64,000 nt of DNA from Isosphaera sp. (GTDB taxonomy: Bacteria > Planctomycetota > Planctomycetia > Gemmatales > Gemmataceae). A program made the position numbers and the translations under genes. Positions within the stretch are counted from its first letter, which is position 1, and the number at the start of each line of letters is the position of its first letter. A model generated the notes under the pieces. That model made no database searches and was not told the origin of the DNA. It was given only the letters and a program-made list of their open reading frames with translations. The stretch lies in contig PNKH01000013.1 of NCBI GenBank assembly GCA_013822345.1, positions 1 to 64,000 of the forward strand, given 5' to 3'. This document shows, one piece after another, positions 43,568 to 52,051 of the stretch.

Positions 43568-44407
43568 TCACACCTTCTTGTAGGGCGTGGTCAACTCGAA
43601 GGTGCCGTCCGGGAGGGGGACGCGGGTGTAGTCGCCGAACAGGTTCGGGCTGTCCTTCTGAAGGAGGTCGAGGAGCTTGCCGGCGAGCTTGCGGATCTCC
43701 GGCTCGGCGTGGCGGCTGCCCCGCTGCTCGAGGAAGTGCCGGAGGGCGCGGGCGTTGGCGGTGACGAAGATCTTCGTCTCGGTGGCGTTCGGCAGGACGC
43801 TCCGGGCGGCTTGGCGGGCGGCCTTCCGGCGGGCGGTGCGGTCGGACCCGTCGGCGAGCATCGCGGCGGCCGCGGCCTGAGGGTCGGCAAGCTTGGCGTT
43901 CAGCATCTCGGCGAGTCGGACGTACGCGGCATGGGCATTGGTCACCGCTTCGAGCCAGACGGCGTGCAGTTCCGGGTCGGCCGCGATCACGTCGGGCTCG
44001 ACGTACTCCGCGGCGGACTCGTCCACGTACCGCTGAGAAAGCTGGCTGTACGCCCACCCGGACCGATGACGCACCCACTCATGCGTCAAGCTACGCGAGA
44101 TGCCGGTGACGACGAAGTTCCAGACCGCGTGCTCCAGCACCGACCCGTGCCCGACTTCCTTGATGTGATTCAGGTAAGCGCTGTTCCCGCCCGGCCTCGG
44201 CCGGGCGTAGCTGAGGTAGCACAACCGGCCGGCCGACTCGGCGAGCACCTCGGCCGCGACCTCGCTGTCGCTCTCCCAACTCACCCCGTGGTTATTCAGG
44301 AAGCGATCGAGTTCCGCGTCGTCGGTCGTCTGGCGGCCGACAACGTAGACGGTAGGCTCGGTGATGATGCGAACGTCGGCGTCCAACTTGGAGGCAACCG
44401 AGACCAT
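43568..44407 (-). CDS. thyX: Flavin-dependent thymidylate synthase
   Basis: A 279-residue FAD enzyme making dTMP from dUMP using methylene-tetrahydrofolate and NADPH. The ThyX core reads VGHGSVLEHAVWNFVVTGIS, then R-H-R-S-G-W-A-Y-S-Q-L-S-Q-R-Y, which departs from the usual RHRxxSxNExSxRY by replacing the N-E pair with S-Q. Flavin-site Arg/His and the C-terminal R-A-L-R-H-F-L-E-Q-R-G are present. Start at ATG 44407 (MVSVASKLDADVRI); ATG 44443 is a longer alternative. ThyX does not produce dihydrofolate, which fits organisms with reduced need for classical dihydrofolate reductase. Confidence 0.93.
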   Translation of the reverse strand: MVSVASKLDADVRIITEPTVYVVGRQTTDDAELDRFLNNHGVSWESDSEVAAEVLAESAGRLCYLSYARPRPGGNSAYLNHIKEVGHGSVLEHAVWNFVVTGISRSLTHEWVRHRSGWAYSQLSQRYVDESAAEYVEPDVIAADPELHAVWLEAVTNAHAAYVRLAEMLNAKLADPQAAAAAMLADGSDRTARRKAARQAARSVLPNATETKIFVTANARALRHFLEQRGSRHAEPEIRKLAGKLLDLLQKDSPNLFGDYTRVPLPDGTFELTTPYKKV

Positions 44408-44512
44408 GGCGGGCCCATCCTTGGCATACGGGACACCGCACAAGTCGTCCTCCCGCCGAGCCCCATGGCACTCATTCTCCCGACAAGGTTGGGGACGCCC
44501 TATTGACGGCCC

Positions 44513-46015
44513 CTACGACAGGTCCGGCCGCACCAACCGCTCGGGCCGGCCGGCGCGGGCCAGGACCGCCTCGGCGGCCAGGTACCCGCTGCGGACCGCC
44601 CCCTCCATCGTCGCCGGCCAGCCGGTCGCGGTCCAGTCGCCGGCGAGGACCAGGTTCGGCACCGGCGACGCCTGCGCCGGCCGCCACCGGTCCACGCCGG
44701 GGACCGCACTGAACGTCGCGGCGTGCTCCGTCACCACCTTCGACCGCAGCACCGCCGCCCGCCCCGCCGCCGGGAACACCCGCCCGAGTTCGTCCGCGAC
44801 CCGCCGCCGGACCTCGTCCCGGCCCAGCTCGCGCAGCCCCCGCGACGCGCTCACCACCACCTGCACATAATGTTCCCCCGGCGCCACCTCGCCGCGGCCG
44901 AACACCCACTGCCCGACGCAGTCGACGAGCACCGCGTGCGGCACCGGCAGCACCGGCCGGTCGTACCACAGGTGGACGCTGGTGATCGGCGACGCGGCCA
45001 GGTTGCCGACCTTGGCGAAGTACGGGTCTCGCGCCAGCTCGTCCGGCAGCAGGTCGGCGACCCGGTCGAACGACACCGCCAGGACGTACCAGTCGGACTC
45101 GACGGCCGAGCCGTCGCGGAGGCGGAGGCGGGAGACGGGTGGCGAACCCGGGCGGGCGGACGTGGGACCCAGGCCGTTGGCCTGGGCTGAGGGAGCCCGC
45201 CCCTTCGGGGCTTCTTGAGGGCCGAAGGCCCGCCCTCCCTCAGCCCAGGCCAACGGCCTGGGTCCCACGTCCGCGTCACTCCCCGTCGCTGACGCCCCGG
45301 GTTCGCCCATCTCCACCGCCCGCACCCCCGCGTTCTCCCGCAGCTCGACGCCGCGGCGGGCCAGCCACCCGCGCAACTCGTCGCCGTACAGCCGGCCGAG
45401 CGGGACCGACGGGACGTGGACGACGAACCCGTCCCGGTGGCGGAGGAAGCCGTCGACGAACACCTTCCGGGCGTACTTCAGGCCGAGCCGGTCGACGGTC
45501 TCGTTCAGGGCGCTGACGAGGACGACGCCCCAGAACCGGGCGACCGTCCGCGGGGTCTGGCGGTGGGCGAGGAGCCACGGCAACAGCGGCGGATCGGCGT
45601 CCGGCGCCTCGCGGACGAGGGCGAGCATCCCCCAGGCGACCCGGAGCTTCTCGGCCGGGGTGAGGTAGTGCGCCCCGAGCAGCGCCCGGCCGAGGTGGAA
45701 CGGGGCCGGCCACGGGTCGGCCTGGAACACGCTGCGGCGGCGGTCCGGGGTGACGAAGTGGAGCCGCGGCTGCGGGGTCAGGAGGTGCTCGACGCCGAGG
45801 GTGCGGAAGAAGTGGGCGAGGTTGGTGCAGCAGCCCATGCTGACGTGCTGGCAGGCGTCGACGAGGTGACCGGTCTCGGGGTCGGTGAACGACCCGGCCC
45901 GCCCGCCGAGCCGCTGCCGGGACTCGAGTACCGTCACCCGGAACCCGCGCGGGGCCAGCGCCGCCGCACACGCCAGCCCGGCCAGCCCGCCGCCGACCAC
46001 CGCCACCCGGTTCAC
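44513..46015 (-). CDS. hpnE: Hydroxysqualene dehydroxylase-type FAD oxidoreductase with repeat-encoded insertion
   Basis: A 500-residue flavoenzyme of the phytoene-desaturase/HpnE family (squalene-associated desaturase). The dinucleotide motif is RVAVVGGGLAGLACAAALAP at the start, followed by LESRQRLGGRAGSF; the C-terminal FAD motif is LVLAGDWTATGWPATMEGAV. HpnE acts with HpnC and HpnD in hopanoid or squalene synthesis, but neither is adjacent. Residues about 248-286 (e.g. DVGPRPLAWAEGGRAFG and SAQANGLGPTSA) are translated from the branched palindrome 45156-45274, in frame with no stop. The insertion falls between a strand near EMGEPG and VSRLRLRDGS, where a surface loop is likely. Shine-Dalgarno aggagg comes from another palindrome. 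Confidence 0.88.
   Translation of the reverse strand: MNRVAVVGGGLAGLACAAALAPRGFRVTVLESRQRLGGRAGSFTDPETGHLVDACQHVSMGCCTNLAHFFRTLGVEHLLTPQPRLHFVTPDRRRSVFQADPWPAPFHLGRALLGAHYLTPAEKLRVAWGMLALVREAPDADPPLLPWLLAHRQTPRTVARFWGVVLVSALNETVDRLGLKYARKVFVDGFLRHRDGFVVHVPSVPLGRLYGDELRGWLARRGVELRENAGVRAVEMGEPGASATGSDADVGPRPLAWAEGGRAFGPQEAPKGRAPSAQANGLGPTSARPGSPPVSRLRLRDGSAVESDWYVLAVSFDRVADLLPDELARDPYFAKVGNLAASPITSVHLWYDRPVLPVPHAVLVDCVGQWVFGRGEVAPGEHYVQVVVSASRGLRELGRDEVRRRVADELGRVFPAAGRAAVLRSKVVTEHAATFSAVPGVDRWRPAQASPVPNLVLAGDWTATGWPATMEGAVRSGYLAAEAVLARAGRPERLVRPDLS
45156..45274. repeat. Branched palindromic element, family C (copy 2), inside hpnE
   Basis: Outer perfect stem of about 38 bases (gcggacgtgggacccaggcc...). 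Two internal hairpins: gcccc-ttc-ggggc and gggcc-gaa-ggccc, the reverse-complement order of the copy at 18336-18440, so the two copies lie in opposite orientation. It is entirely within the hpnE reading frame. Confidence 0.93.
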
Positions 46016-46019
46016 GCCC

Positions 46020-46142
46020 GCCTCCTGGAGCGCGGCCGTCCCGGCCGCTGCCACCGACCCCCGCCCGGCCGCGACACGGACGGCCGTCGACGCCCCCGAA
46101 CCGGAGACGCGGTGCGGCCGGGACGGCCGCGCTCCAGGAGGC
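46020..46142. repeat. Palindrome, family F (copy 1), supplying the hpnE Shine-Dalgarno
   Basis: Perfect 27-base arms gcctcctggagcgcggccgt... with about 70 bases between. On the minus strand it ends ...ccaggaggc, placing AGGAGG seven bases before the hpnE GTG. Shares its arm with 61485-61546. Confidence 0.92.
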
Positions 46143-46150
46143 CGGTTCCC

Positions 46151-46654
46151 TCACTCGACATCCTTCGGCCGGCCGGGGAGCGGGTACTCCTCCATCACGA
46201 GGTGGCCGGTCTCGGCCATCCCGAGCGACCGGTACGTCTCCTGCGCCCGGGCGTTGTCCCGCTCGACGTACAGCCGGATGCCGATCACGGTCGGGTCGGC
46301 GGCGGCCTGCCGGGCGACCTCCCGGTACAGGGCCCGGAACACCCCCCCGCGGCGGGCCCCGTCCCGGACGTACACGCTCTGCACCCACCAGAACCAGCCG
46401 TTCCGCCAGTCGCTCCACTCGAACGTCACCATCACCTGGCCGACCACCTCGCCGCCCGACTCGGCGACGGTGTAGAACCCGCGGGCCGGGTCGGCGAACA
46501 CCCCGCGGACCCCGGCCGACACCACCTCCGGGCGGAGCCGCTTGTGCTCCGTCTCCCACGCCAGGGCGGCGTTGAACGCGACCAGCACGTCGGCGTCGGC
46601 CGGCGTCGCCCGCCGGACCGTCAGCCCGGCCGGGCCTTCCCCCTGACCGGTCAT
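46151..46654 (-). CDS. GNAT family N-acetyltransferase
   Basis: A 167-residue acyl-CoA-dependent acetyltransferase. The GNAT fold is visible: LTVRRATPADADVLVAFNAA at the start, GGEVVGQVMVTFEWSDWR (beta 4), WWVQSVYVRDGARRGGVFRA (the Q/R-x-x-G-x-G/A acetyl-CoA loop, here R-R-G-G), and ERDNARAQETYRSLGMAETG near the end. Substrate unknown. Its ATG overlaps the stop of the upstream zinc-ribbon protein gene (ATGA), so the two are translationally coupled. A family F palindrome follows. Confidence 0.9.
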   Translation of the reverse strand: MTGQGEGPAGLTVRRATPADADVLVAFNAALAWETEHKRLRPEVVSAGVRGVFADPARGFYTVAESGGEVVGQVMVTFEWSDWRNGWFWWVQSVYVRDGARRGGVFRALYREVARQAAADPTVIGIRLYVERDNARAQETYRSLGMAETGHLVMEEYPLPGRPKDVE

Positions 46655-47664
46655 TCGACCCTCCGGAACGTGGCGGTCGGGGCGACGAACCCGGCGGTCA
46701 CGTCCGGCTTCCCCTTCCCCTCGGTCACCCGGTACTCGACGGTCGCGGTCCCGCGGACGGCGGCCACCTTGAGCGACCCGGTCGGCTGCAGGTGGACCGT
46801 CACCTTGGTGTCCACCCCGTTCACGTCCCCCTTCAGGTCGACGGTCCGGGCGGTGATGGTGACCTGGGCCCCGCCGTCGATCCGCGACCCGGGCTTGGCC
46901 TCGGTCGTGGCGTAGTGGGTCCGCACCTCCCCGCCGGGGGCGTGGAGGTCGAGGACCGCCTTCTCGCCGACCTGGGCGTGGACCATGACCGCCCCGCCCG
47001 GGGCGTTCACCTTGAGCACCGACCCGCCGGCCACCCGCCCCGCGACCGAGACGGTCGCGGCCTGGAGCCCGGACGCGTCGACCACGTCCCCGGCGTCCAT
47101 CCCGTAGACGGTGAGCGACTTGAGCCGGCCCTTGAGGACGTACTTCACCCCCTTCTTCGTCGCCGTCGGGACGGTGTACGTCTGCTCCGGATCGTCGAAG
47201 ATCATGGTGACCAGGCCGGGGGTGTGGATCACCTGGACGGCCCGCGGGTCGGGGGCGACGGCGGGCCCCGGCTCGCGCGGCGGGGGGGCGACCTCGACCT
47301 GCGGCGGGCGGGCCGGCAGGTCCGGGACGGGCGGGGGCGGGGCGGGCGGCTCGGCACGAACAACCCGCGGCGCGGGCGGGAACGCGGCCCGCCACCCGGC
47401 CACCCCGCCGACCCCGGCGGCCGCCCCGACCAGGAAGACGGCGGCCCACACCCGGCCCCGCGGGGCGCCGGGCCGGGCGTCCCGGTGGCGGTCGAACTCG
47501 CCCGCGTCGGCCGGCAGCCCGGCGGTCGGGTCCGGCCGGTCCGGGGCGGGCGGGAGCGCGACCGCGGCCGGGGCGGTGTTCGACGCGCACACCGGGCACG
47601 GGGCGGTCCCGACCAGGGCTTCCTCCCGGGGCAGCCCGCACCCGGGGCACGGGGTCATCGACAT
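46651..47664 (-). CDS. Membrane-anchored zinc-ribbon protein with beta-rich exterior
   Basis: A 337-residue protein. The N-terminal zinc ribbon is CPGCGLPREEALVGTAPCPV followed by C. One membrane span follows (VWAAVFLVGAAAGVGGVAGW, about residue 90), then a Pro-rich stretch (PPAPPPPVPDLPARPP). The C-terminal 200 residues are short repeating beta strands (GLQAATVSVAGRVAGGSVLK; VDLKGDVNGVDTKVTVHL), suggesting a beta-helix or adhesin-head fold. I do not recognise a named family. Start MSMTPCPGCG is preferred because it places the zinc ribbon at the N-terminus. Confidence 0.7.
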   Translation of the reverse strand: MSMTPCPGCGLPREEALVGTAPCPVCASNTAPAAVALPPAPDRPDPTAGLPADAGEFDRHRDARPGAPRGRVWAAVFLVGAAAGVGGVAGWRAAFPPAPRVVRAEPPAPPPPVPDLPARPPQVEVAPPPREPGPAVAPDPRAVQVIHTPGLVTMIFDDPEQTYTVPTATKKGVKYVLKGRLKSLTVYGMDAGDVVDASGLQAATVSVAGRVAGGSVLKVNAPGGAVMVHAQVGEKAVLDLHAPGGEVRTHYATTEAKPGSRIDGGAQVTITARTVDLKGDVNGVDTKVTVHLQPTGSLKVAAVRGTATVEYRVTEGKGKPDVTAGFVAPTATFRRVE

Positions 47665-47750
47665 CGGGCGCGTCTCGTGGGGCGGGCTCGCGCCGGCGGG
47701 GCCGGTCGGGGCCATTGTATCGGCCGCGCCCCGCGGCCGCGACCCGGCCG

Positions 47751-48443
47751 TTACGCCCGCCCGGCGACCGCGGCGGCGGTGTCCGCGACGACCGCCTCGA
47801 CCCGGTCGGTCACGTCCCGGAAGTACGGGTCCGGGAGTTCCAGGATGTCGCCGGGGGCGTACCGGGATTTAACCCCGGCCTTGGCCGCGTAGACCGCGTT
47901 CACCACCCCCTTGTTGTGGACGAGCACGTCCCGGCCGGCCTTCGCTTCCGCCAGCTCCGCCGCCGCGTCGGCCGACGGCCCCGGCACCCCGACCAGCTTC
48001 CGCAGGTAGTCGAACCAGTCGGCCACCCGCCGGTACTTCACGTCGTTCAACTCCTTTTCGATCACGCCGCGGAGCACGGCGTCCTTGTCTGGGGCGTCGA
48101 GTACCGTCCCGAGTTCGACCTGCTTGCGGAGGAGGATGCCGGGGTGCGCGGTGAGCCAGCGGGCGAGGAGGTCGAAGACGAACGCCTCGAAGGTCGTGAG
48201 CACCTGCTGGAACGTCGCCGGCTTGAGGTAGTTGTCGAGGTAGCCCTCGATCCGCGGCACGATCTCGGCCTGGTCCGCGACCGTCCCCTTGGCTGGGTTC
48301 CGCGACGTGAACCGCCGCCCGGTGCCGACATCGTCCTCGATCAACTTCCAGACGGTGCGGCTCTGGTAGTAGTAGTCCAGCACCGCGACCAGGGCGGCGC
48401 GGGTGTCGGCCCCGAGCTTGTGGATGTCGTCGGCGAGGGCCAC
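47751..48443 (-). CDS. HEPN-like protein of unknown function
   Basis: A 230-residue, mostly helical soluble protein from GTG 48443. The C-terminal half contains R-D-V-L-V-H-N-K-G, an R-x4-H motif as in HEPN RNases, preceded by a long helix (ADWFDYLRKLVGVPG). The N-terminal helix YYYQSRTVWKLIEDDVGTGR and the phrase TTFEAFVFDLLARWL also recall RiboL-PSP/MAE_28990-type HEPN proteins, but no nucleotidyltransferase partner is adjacent. It is 12 bases downstream of an 80-residue gene, and the two could form a pair. The family call is by eye. Confidence 0.6.
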   Translation of the reverse strand: MALADDIHKLGADTRAALVAVLDYYYQSRTVWKLIEDDVGTGRRFTSRNPAKGTVADQAEIVPRIEGYLDNYLKPATFQQVLTTFEAFVFDLLARWLTAHPGILLRKQVELGTVLDAPDKDAVLRGVIEKELNDVKYRRVADWFDYLRKLVGVPGPSADAAAELAEAKAGRDVLVHNKGVVNAVYAAKAGVKSRYAPGDILELPDPYFRDVTDRVEAVVADTAAAVAGRA

Positions 48444-48455
48444 GCCGCGCCTCCG

Positions 48456-48698
48456 TCAGGGCAGGGTGTCGAGCAACCGCTGGACAAGGTCCAGATCCGC
48501 CTTGACGCTCAGCACGAGCCGGGAGATGTACGGTCCCCCGTCCGACGAGATCTCGATGTCGTCCATCCAGTACGGTACGCCGTGCTGGTCCAGCACCGCA
48601 CGGGCCTCGGGCACCCGGTCGCTGAGGAGGGAGAACGACCCCCCCCCGCCCTCCCGACGGCGGACCTCGACGCGCTTCTGGTTCCTCGGGTCGGTCAT
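48456..48698 (-). CDS. Small protein of unknown function, paired with the HEPN-like gene
   Basis: An 80-residue protein: MTDPRNQKRVEVRRREGGGG at the start, then LLSDRVPEARAVLDQHGVPY and ISRLVLSVKADLDLVQRLLD. The alternating pattern suggests a small alpha/beta fold. I do not recognise a family. The stop is 12 bases before the GTG of the HEPN-like gene. A small gene just upstream of a HEPN gene would be the place for an antitoxin; that is inference only. larA lies 41 bases upstream. Confidence 0.55.
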   Translation of the reverse strand: MTDPRNQKRVEVRRREGGGGSFSLLSDRVPEARAVLDQHGVPYWMDDIEISSDGGPYISRLVLSVKADLDLVQRLLDTLP

Positions 48699-48739
48699 CG
48701 GCGGTCCTCCTCCGGGCCCCCGGATTGTACCACGCCCGG

Positions 48740-50017
48740 TCACGCCCCGGCGACGACCGGCAGGACGTACGGCCCCTTCGGGATGACCGCCACCGTCGCC
48801 CCGGGGCCGTACCCCGCCAGCGCCTCCGCCACCGCCGCCTCCACCGACTCCGCCGGCTCCACCCGGCACCGCCGCAGCACCTCCGCCGGCAGCCCGCCCG
48901 ACACCACCCTCACCCGGCAGTGCGCCAGCACCTTGTTCAGCATCACCAGCTGCCACTCGTCCATCTCGCAGGTATCGCCGGCGGCCGGCTTCGCGTACCG
49001 CCCGCCCTCCTCGTACTCCCGCAGCCGCTCCCGGAACTCCGGGCTCCCCAGCCCCTCCGTCAGGCTCGCCGCCAGCACGATCGTGCCGCCCTTCTTCACC
49101 ACCGGCATCGCCCCGGTCAGCCCCTTCACCGCCTGGTACCACGTCGTGTCCAGCGGGTACCCGGCGCAGCTCGTCACCACCACGTCGGCCGGGGCCGGCA
49201 CCGTCGCCTTGACCACCTCCCGGCAGAACCGCACCCCTTCCTCCCACGCCTTCACCATGTCCCCCGCCCCGAGCCACGTCACCTTCCGCTTCCCGTCGAT
49301 GCACACGTTTACGATGAAGTCGCACCCGGCCATCTTCGCGATGAGCGTGTTCTCCTCGTGCACCGGGTTCCCGTCCACGCTCCCGCAGTCCGCCTTCGGG
49401 TGCTGGAGGAACCGCGGGCCGTGCCACACCTTGACCGTCTCCAGCGCCGCGATCCCCGGGCAGACCAGCTTCCGCCCGCCGCTGTACCCGGCCATCAGGT
49501 GCGGCTCGATCAGCCCGGTCGTGATCTTCAGCTCCGCCCGGGTGTACCGCTTGTCGATCCACGCCGGCACCCCGTTCGGCGTCGTCCCGAGGTACTCGTG
49601 CTCGTCGCGTTCCTTCCCGTGGTGATTCTCGCACCGATAGTTCGCGGCCACCTCCGGGCCGACCAACTCGACCAACTCGTCGCCCTCGTTCGGCCGGTGC
49701 AACCCTGTCGCGACGAGGATGGTGATGCCCGACCGCGGGACGCCGGCGGCTTCGATCGTGCGGAGGATCGGCGGCAGGAGGAAGGCGTTCGGGACCGGGC
49801 GGGTGATGTCGCAGACGACGACGCAGGCGGTCTTCTTCCCGCGGGCCAGGTCGGAGAGCGGCGGGGTGCCGGTCGGGTGGGCGAGGGCGTCGTCGAGGGC
49901 GGCCGCCGGGTTCGGCAGCGGGTCGGCCGGGCGGATGGCCAGCGGCGGGGCGACCAGCCGGTCGTCCGGGAGGGTGACGTCGAGGCCGGTCTTGCCGTAG
50001 TCGAGGGTGACGCGCAT
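48740..50017 (-). CDS. larA: Lactate racemase LarA-type nickel-pincer enzyme (DUF2088)
   Basis: A 425-residue protein. Motifs of LarA are present: [10 protein letters not shown], the His in [30 protein letters not shown] (the Lys that tethers the pincer cofactor plus a ligand His), and [13 protein letters not shown] (another ligand His). The C-terminal domain has [15 protein letters not shown]. Family members racemise lactate or other 2-hydroxyacids. The larB, larC and larE genes needed to make the pincer are not in this window, so maturation must rely on genes elsewhere. It is in a same-strand run with no clear pathway neighbour. Confidence 0.88.
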   Translation of the reverse strand: MRVTLDYGKTGLDVTLPDDRLVAPPLAIRPADPLPNPAAALDDALAHPTGTPPLSDLARGKKTACVVVCDITRPVPNAFLLPPILRTIEAAGVPRSGITILVATGLHRPNEGDELVELVGPEVAANYRCENHHGKERDEHEYLGTTPNGVPAWIDKRYTRAELKITTGLIEPHLMAGYSGGRKLVCPGIAALETVKVWHGPRFLQHPKADCGSVDGNPVHEENTLIAKMAGCDFIVNVCIDGKRKVTWLGAGDMVKAWEEGVRFCREVVKATVPAPADVVVTSCAGYPLDTTWYQAVKGLTGAMPVVKKGGTIVLAASLTEGLGSPEFRERLREYEEGGRYAKPAAGDTCEMDEWQLVMLNKVLAHCRVRVVSGGLPAEVLRRCRVEPAESVEAAVAEALAGYGPGATVAVIPKGPYVLPVVAGA

Positions 50018-50085
50018 GTGCGGGCCGGGGTCGGTGGGAAGGTGGGTCGGTGTGAACCCATCTTACCCCGGCCCCGGCCCGGCGG

Positions 50086-50508
50086 TCACTTCAGGTCGAT
50101 CTCCAGCGGCTGGCCGGCCTTCACCTCGGCGGTCACCCCGGACGTGTTGAAGTCGGCGAACCTCTCCGGGAGCGGGAACCACGCCCCGGGCGGGAGCTTC
50201 GGCGGCGGCGGGCCGCGGCGGTCGCCGGCGTCCGCCCCGCGCTTGGCCTCCGGGTTGCCGCTCACCACCCCGACCCGGACCGTCCCGGCCCGGACATCCG
50301 GGATGCTGAACCCCCCGTCCGGGGAGATCAGCCCCTGCCGGACGGTCCCGTCCGGGCCCGCCAGGGTGACCGTCCCCCACGCCACCGCCTTCCCCTGGAA
50401 CGTCACCTTCCCGGCCGCGACCGTGGTCGCCGGCCCGCACCCGGCGGCCGCCAGCAGGGCGGCGGCCAGCCCGAGCGCGGCGGCCCGGCGCTCAGAACCC
50501 GGCGCCAT
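50086..50508 (-). CDS. Small lipoprotein with carboxypeptidase-regulatory-like domain
   Basis: A 140-residue lipoprotein: [20 protein letters not shown] then AAGC lipobox. The mature part has the planctomycete transthyretin/CarboxypepD-like pattern: [40 protein letters not shown], ending [16 protein letters not shown]. Genes of this type commonly follow DUF1559 genes in planctomycetes, as here, where the 5' end overlaps the DUF1559 3' end by 17 bases. Function unknown; probably exposed on the outer membrane or periplasmic face. Confidence 0.83.
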   Translation of the reverse strand: MAPGSERRAAALGLAAALLAAAGCGPATTVAAGKVTFQGKAVAWGTVTLAGPDGTVRQGLISPDGGFSIPDVRAGTVRVGVVSGNPEAKRGADAGDRRGPPPPKLPPGAWFPLPERFADFNTSGVTAEVKAGQPLEIDLK

Positions 50509-51490
50509 CGACCACCTCCCCGGCGTTCATGCTGGCCATCCGGACCAGGGTCGGGTTGGCGGCCGCGTACGACAGGAACCGGACCGACCCGTCGGCCAGC
50601 AGCCAGTTCCCGCCGCCGGTGTGGGTGCTCCAGAAGTGGGTGAACGAGCACGGCGACCCGACCTGGTCCGGGGCGAAGAACGCCGGCCGCGGGCACCCGG
50701 CCCCGTAGTAGTCGTCGTTGCTCGGGTGGGCCAGAAGGGTGTCGAAGTCGGTCGCGTACCACCACCCCCACCCCTCCTCCAGGTGGACCGGCCGCTCCCC
50801 GACCGCCACCGTGTTGCTCGTCCCGTCGGTCACCGACCCGACCTTCACCGGCCTCCGGACGGTGGTCTGGTTGTAGGTGTGGACCGCGAACACCCCGTTC
50901 CGGGCGTTGCTCCCGATCCCCCCGGCCTCGGTCCACTCGTCGTTCCCGGTCACCCCGACGTAGTTCGCCAGGAACACCGTGTTCCCGCCGGACACCCCGC
51001 CCGTGTACGGGGTGTTCGCCCGCGGGTCGGACGGGCACTGGAGGACCGTCACCGGCTGCTGCCGCATCTGCCCGACCCCGGTGGTCAGCGGGCCGGCCGC
51101 GGTGTGCCCCTTGATCAGCCCCTGCCGGGCCTCCTGCTCCAGGTACGGGAGCAGCCGCACCGTCCACCCGCCGACGCTCCGCTCGGTCGACGGGAACGCG
51201 GCCGGGGTGGCCGACTGCCAGAACGTGTTGGTCGCCGACCGGACGGCGTTGTCCGACTGGTGCCGGACCGGCCGCGGGGCCGGGAACTCGCCCACCGCGT
51301 CGTGGTGGTTGTGCAGGGCGACCCCGATCTGCTTCAGGTTGTTCTGGCACTTGGCCCGGGCGGCCGCCTCCCGCACCTTCTGCACGGCCGGGAGCAAGAG
51401 CCCGATGAGGACGGCGATGATCGCGACCACGACCAGCAGCTCGATCAGGGTGAACCCGGGGCGGTGCGGGTTCGGCCGACGGACGGGCAT
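50492..51490 (-). CDS. DUF1559 pseudopilin-like protein (copy 2)
   Basis: A 332-residue protein starting [20 protein letters not shown], with pilin-type cleavage at P-G-F-T-L-I-E and helix [20 protein letters not shown]. The DUF1559 core follows: [48 protein letters not shown], and the terminal [20 protein letters not shown]. It is probably a substrate of prepilin peptidase. Its end overlaps the small lipoprotein gene, forming a two-gene unit. Divergent from the small basic protein gene. Confidence 0.93.
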   Translation of the reverse strand: MPVRRPNPHRPGFTLIELLVVVAIIAVLIGLLLPAVQKVREAAARAKCQNNLKQIGVALHNHHDAVGEFPAPRPVRHQSDNAVRSATNTFWQSATPAAFPSTERSVGGWTVRLLPYLEQEARQGLIKGHTAAGPLTTGVGQMRQQPVTVLQCPSDPRANTPYTGGVSGGNTVFLANYVGVTGNDEWTEAGGIGSNARNGVFAVHTYNQTTVRRPVKVGSVTDGTSNTVAVGERPVHLEEGWGWWYATDFDTLLAHPSNDDYYGAGCPRPAFFAPDQVGSPCSFTHFWSTHTGGGNWLLADGSVRFLSYAAANPTLVRMASMNAGEVVDGAGF

Positions 51491-51715
51491 GAGGACCTCG
51501 GGGACGGGTGGCCGGCGGCCGCGGCCGCCCGACGGGGCGGCCCGGGACACGCCGGGAGGGTCGCGGGGCGGGAACGGACGGCCCCGGGATGGGATCGGTC
51601 GTCCCCGAAAGCGAACGCCGTGCCGGCGGGGTTGTCGGCCCCCGCCGGCGGCACTACAGTTACCGTCCCGGCCGGGCGTCCCCCGGCCCCCGGACACGAA
51701 CCCGACGAACCCCCC

Positions 51716-51982
51716 ATGTCCATCGACAAGAGCCTGCGGCGCAAGGGCGGGATGACCCGGACCCGGTGTGTCCTGACCCGGGCCGAGCGGATCGCCAAGA
51801 TGATGGAGAACGGCCAGTGGGCCGACGGCAAGAGCCCGTACGGGCTGCCGAAGACCCGGGTCCAGAAGATCGTCCTGAAGAAGAAGGCGAAGAAGGAGGC
51901 GGCCGAGGGCGACGCCGCGGCCGCCCCCGCCGCCGGTGCCGCCCCCGCCGCCAAGCCGGCCGCCGGCGCGGCGAAGAAGTAA
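51716..51982 (+). CDS. PVC small basic protein (TIGR04137-like) with Lys/Ala tail
   Basis: An 88-residue protein: [40 protein letters not shown], and [16 protein letters not shown]. This matches the small basic protein family shared by Verrucomicrobia, Chlamydiae and planctomycetes (the L-T-R-A-E-R-I and P-x-G-L-P-K-T-R-V motifs are diagnostic). The remaining 25 or so residues are an Ala/Lys/Pro low-complexity tail, longer than usual. The role is unknown; a ribosome link has been suggested for the family. It stands alone between divergent DUF1559 and the folK fusion on the same strand, 69 bases upstream of the latter. Confidence 0.85.
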   Translation: MSIDKSLRRKGGMTRTRCVLTRAERIAKMMENGQWADGKSPYGLPKTRVQKIVLKKKAKKEAAEGDAAAAPAAGAAPAAKPAAGAAKK

Positions 51983-52051
51983 CCGGGCCGCGCCGACCGG
52001 CCGTCGGCCGGTCGTCACTTCGTCAGGCCGGCGGCCGAGGGTTGACGCGCG

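Noticed and set aside
44513-46015. hpnE as a pseudogene because of the palindrome
   Set aside because: The frame is open throughout, FAD motifs at both ends are intact, and the inserted codons contain no stop.
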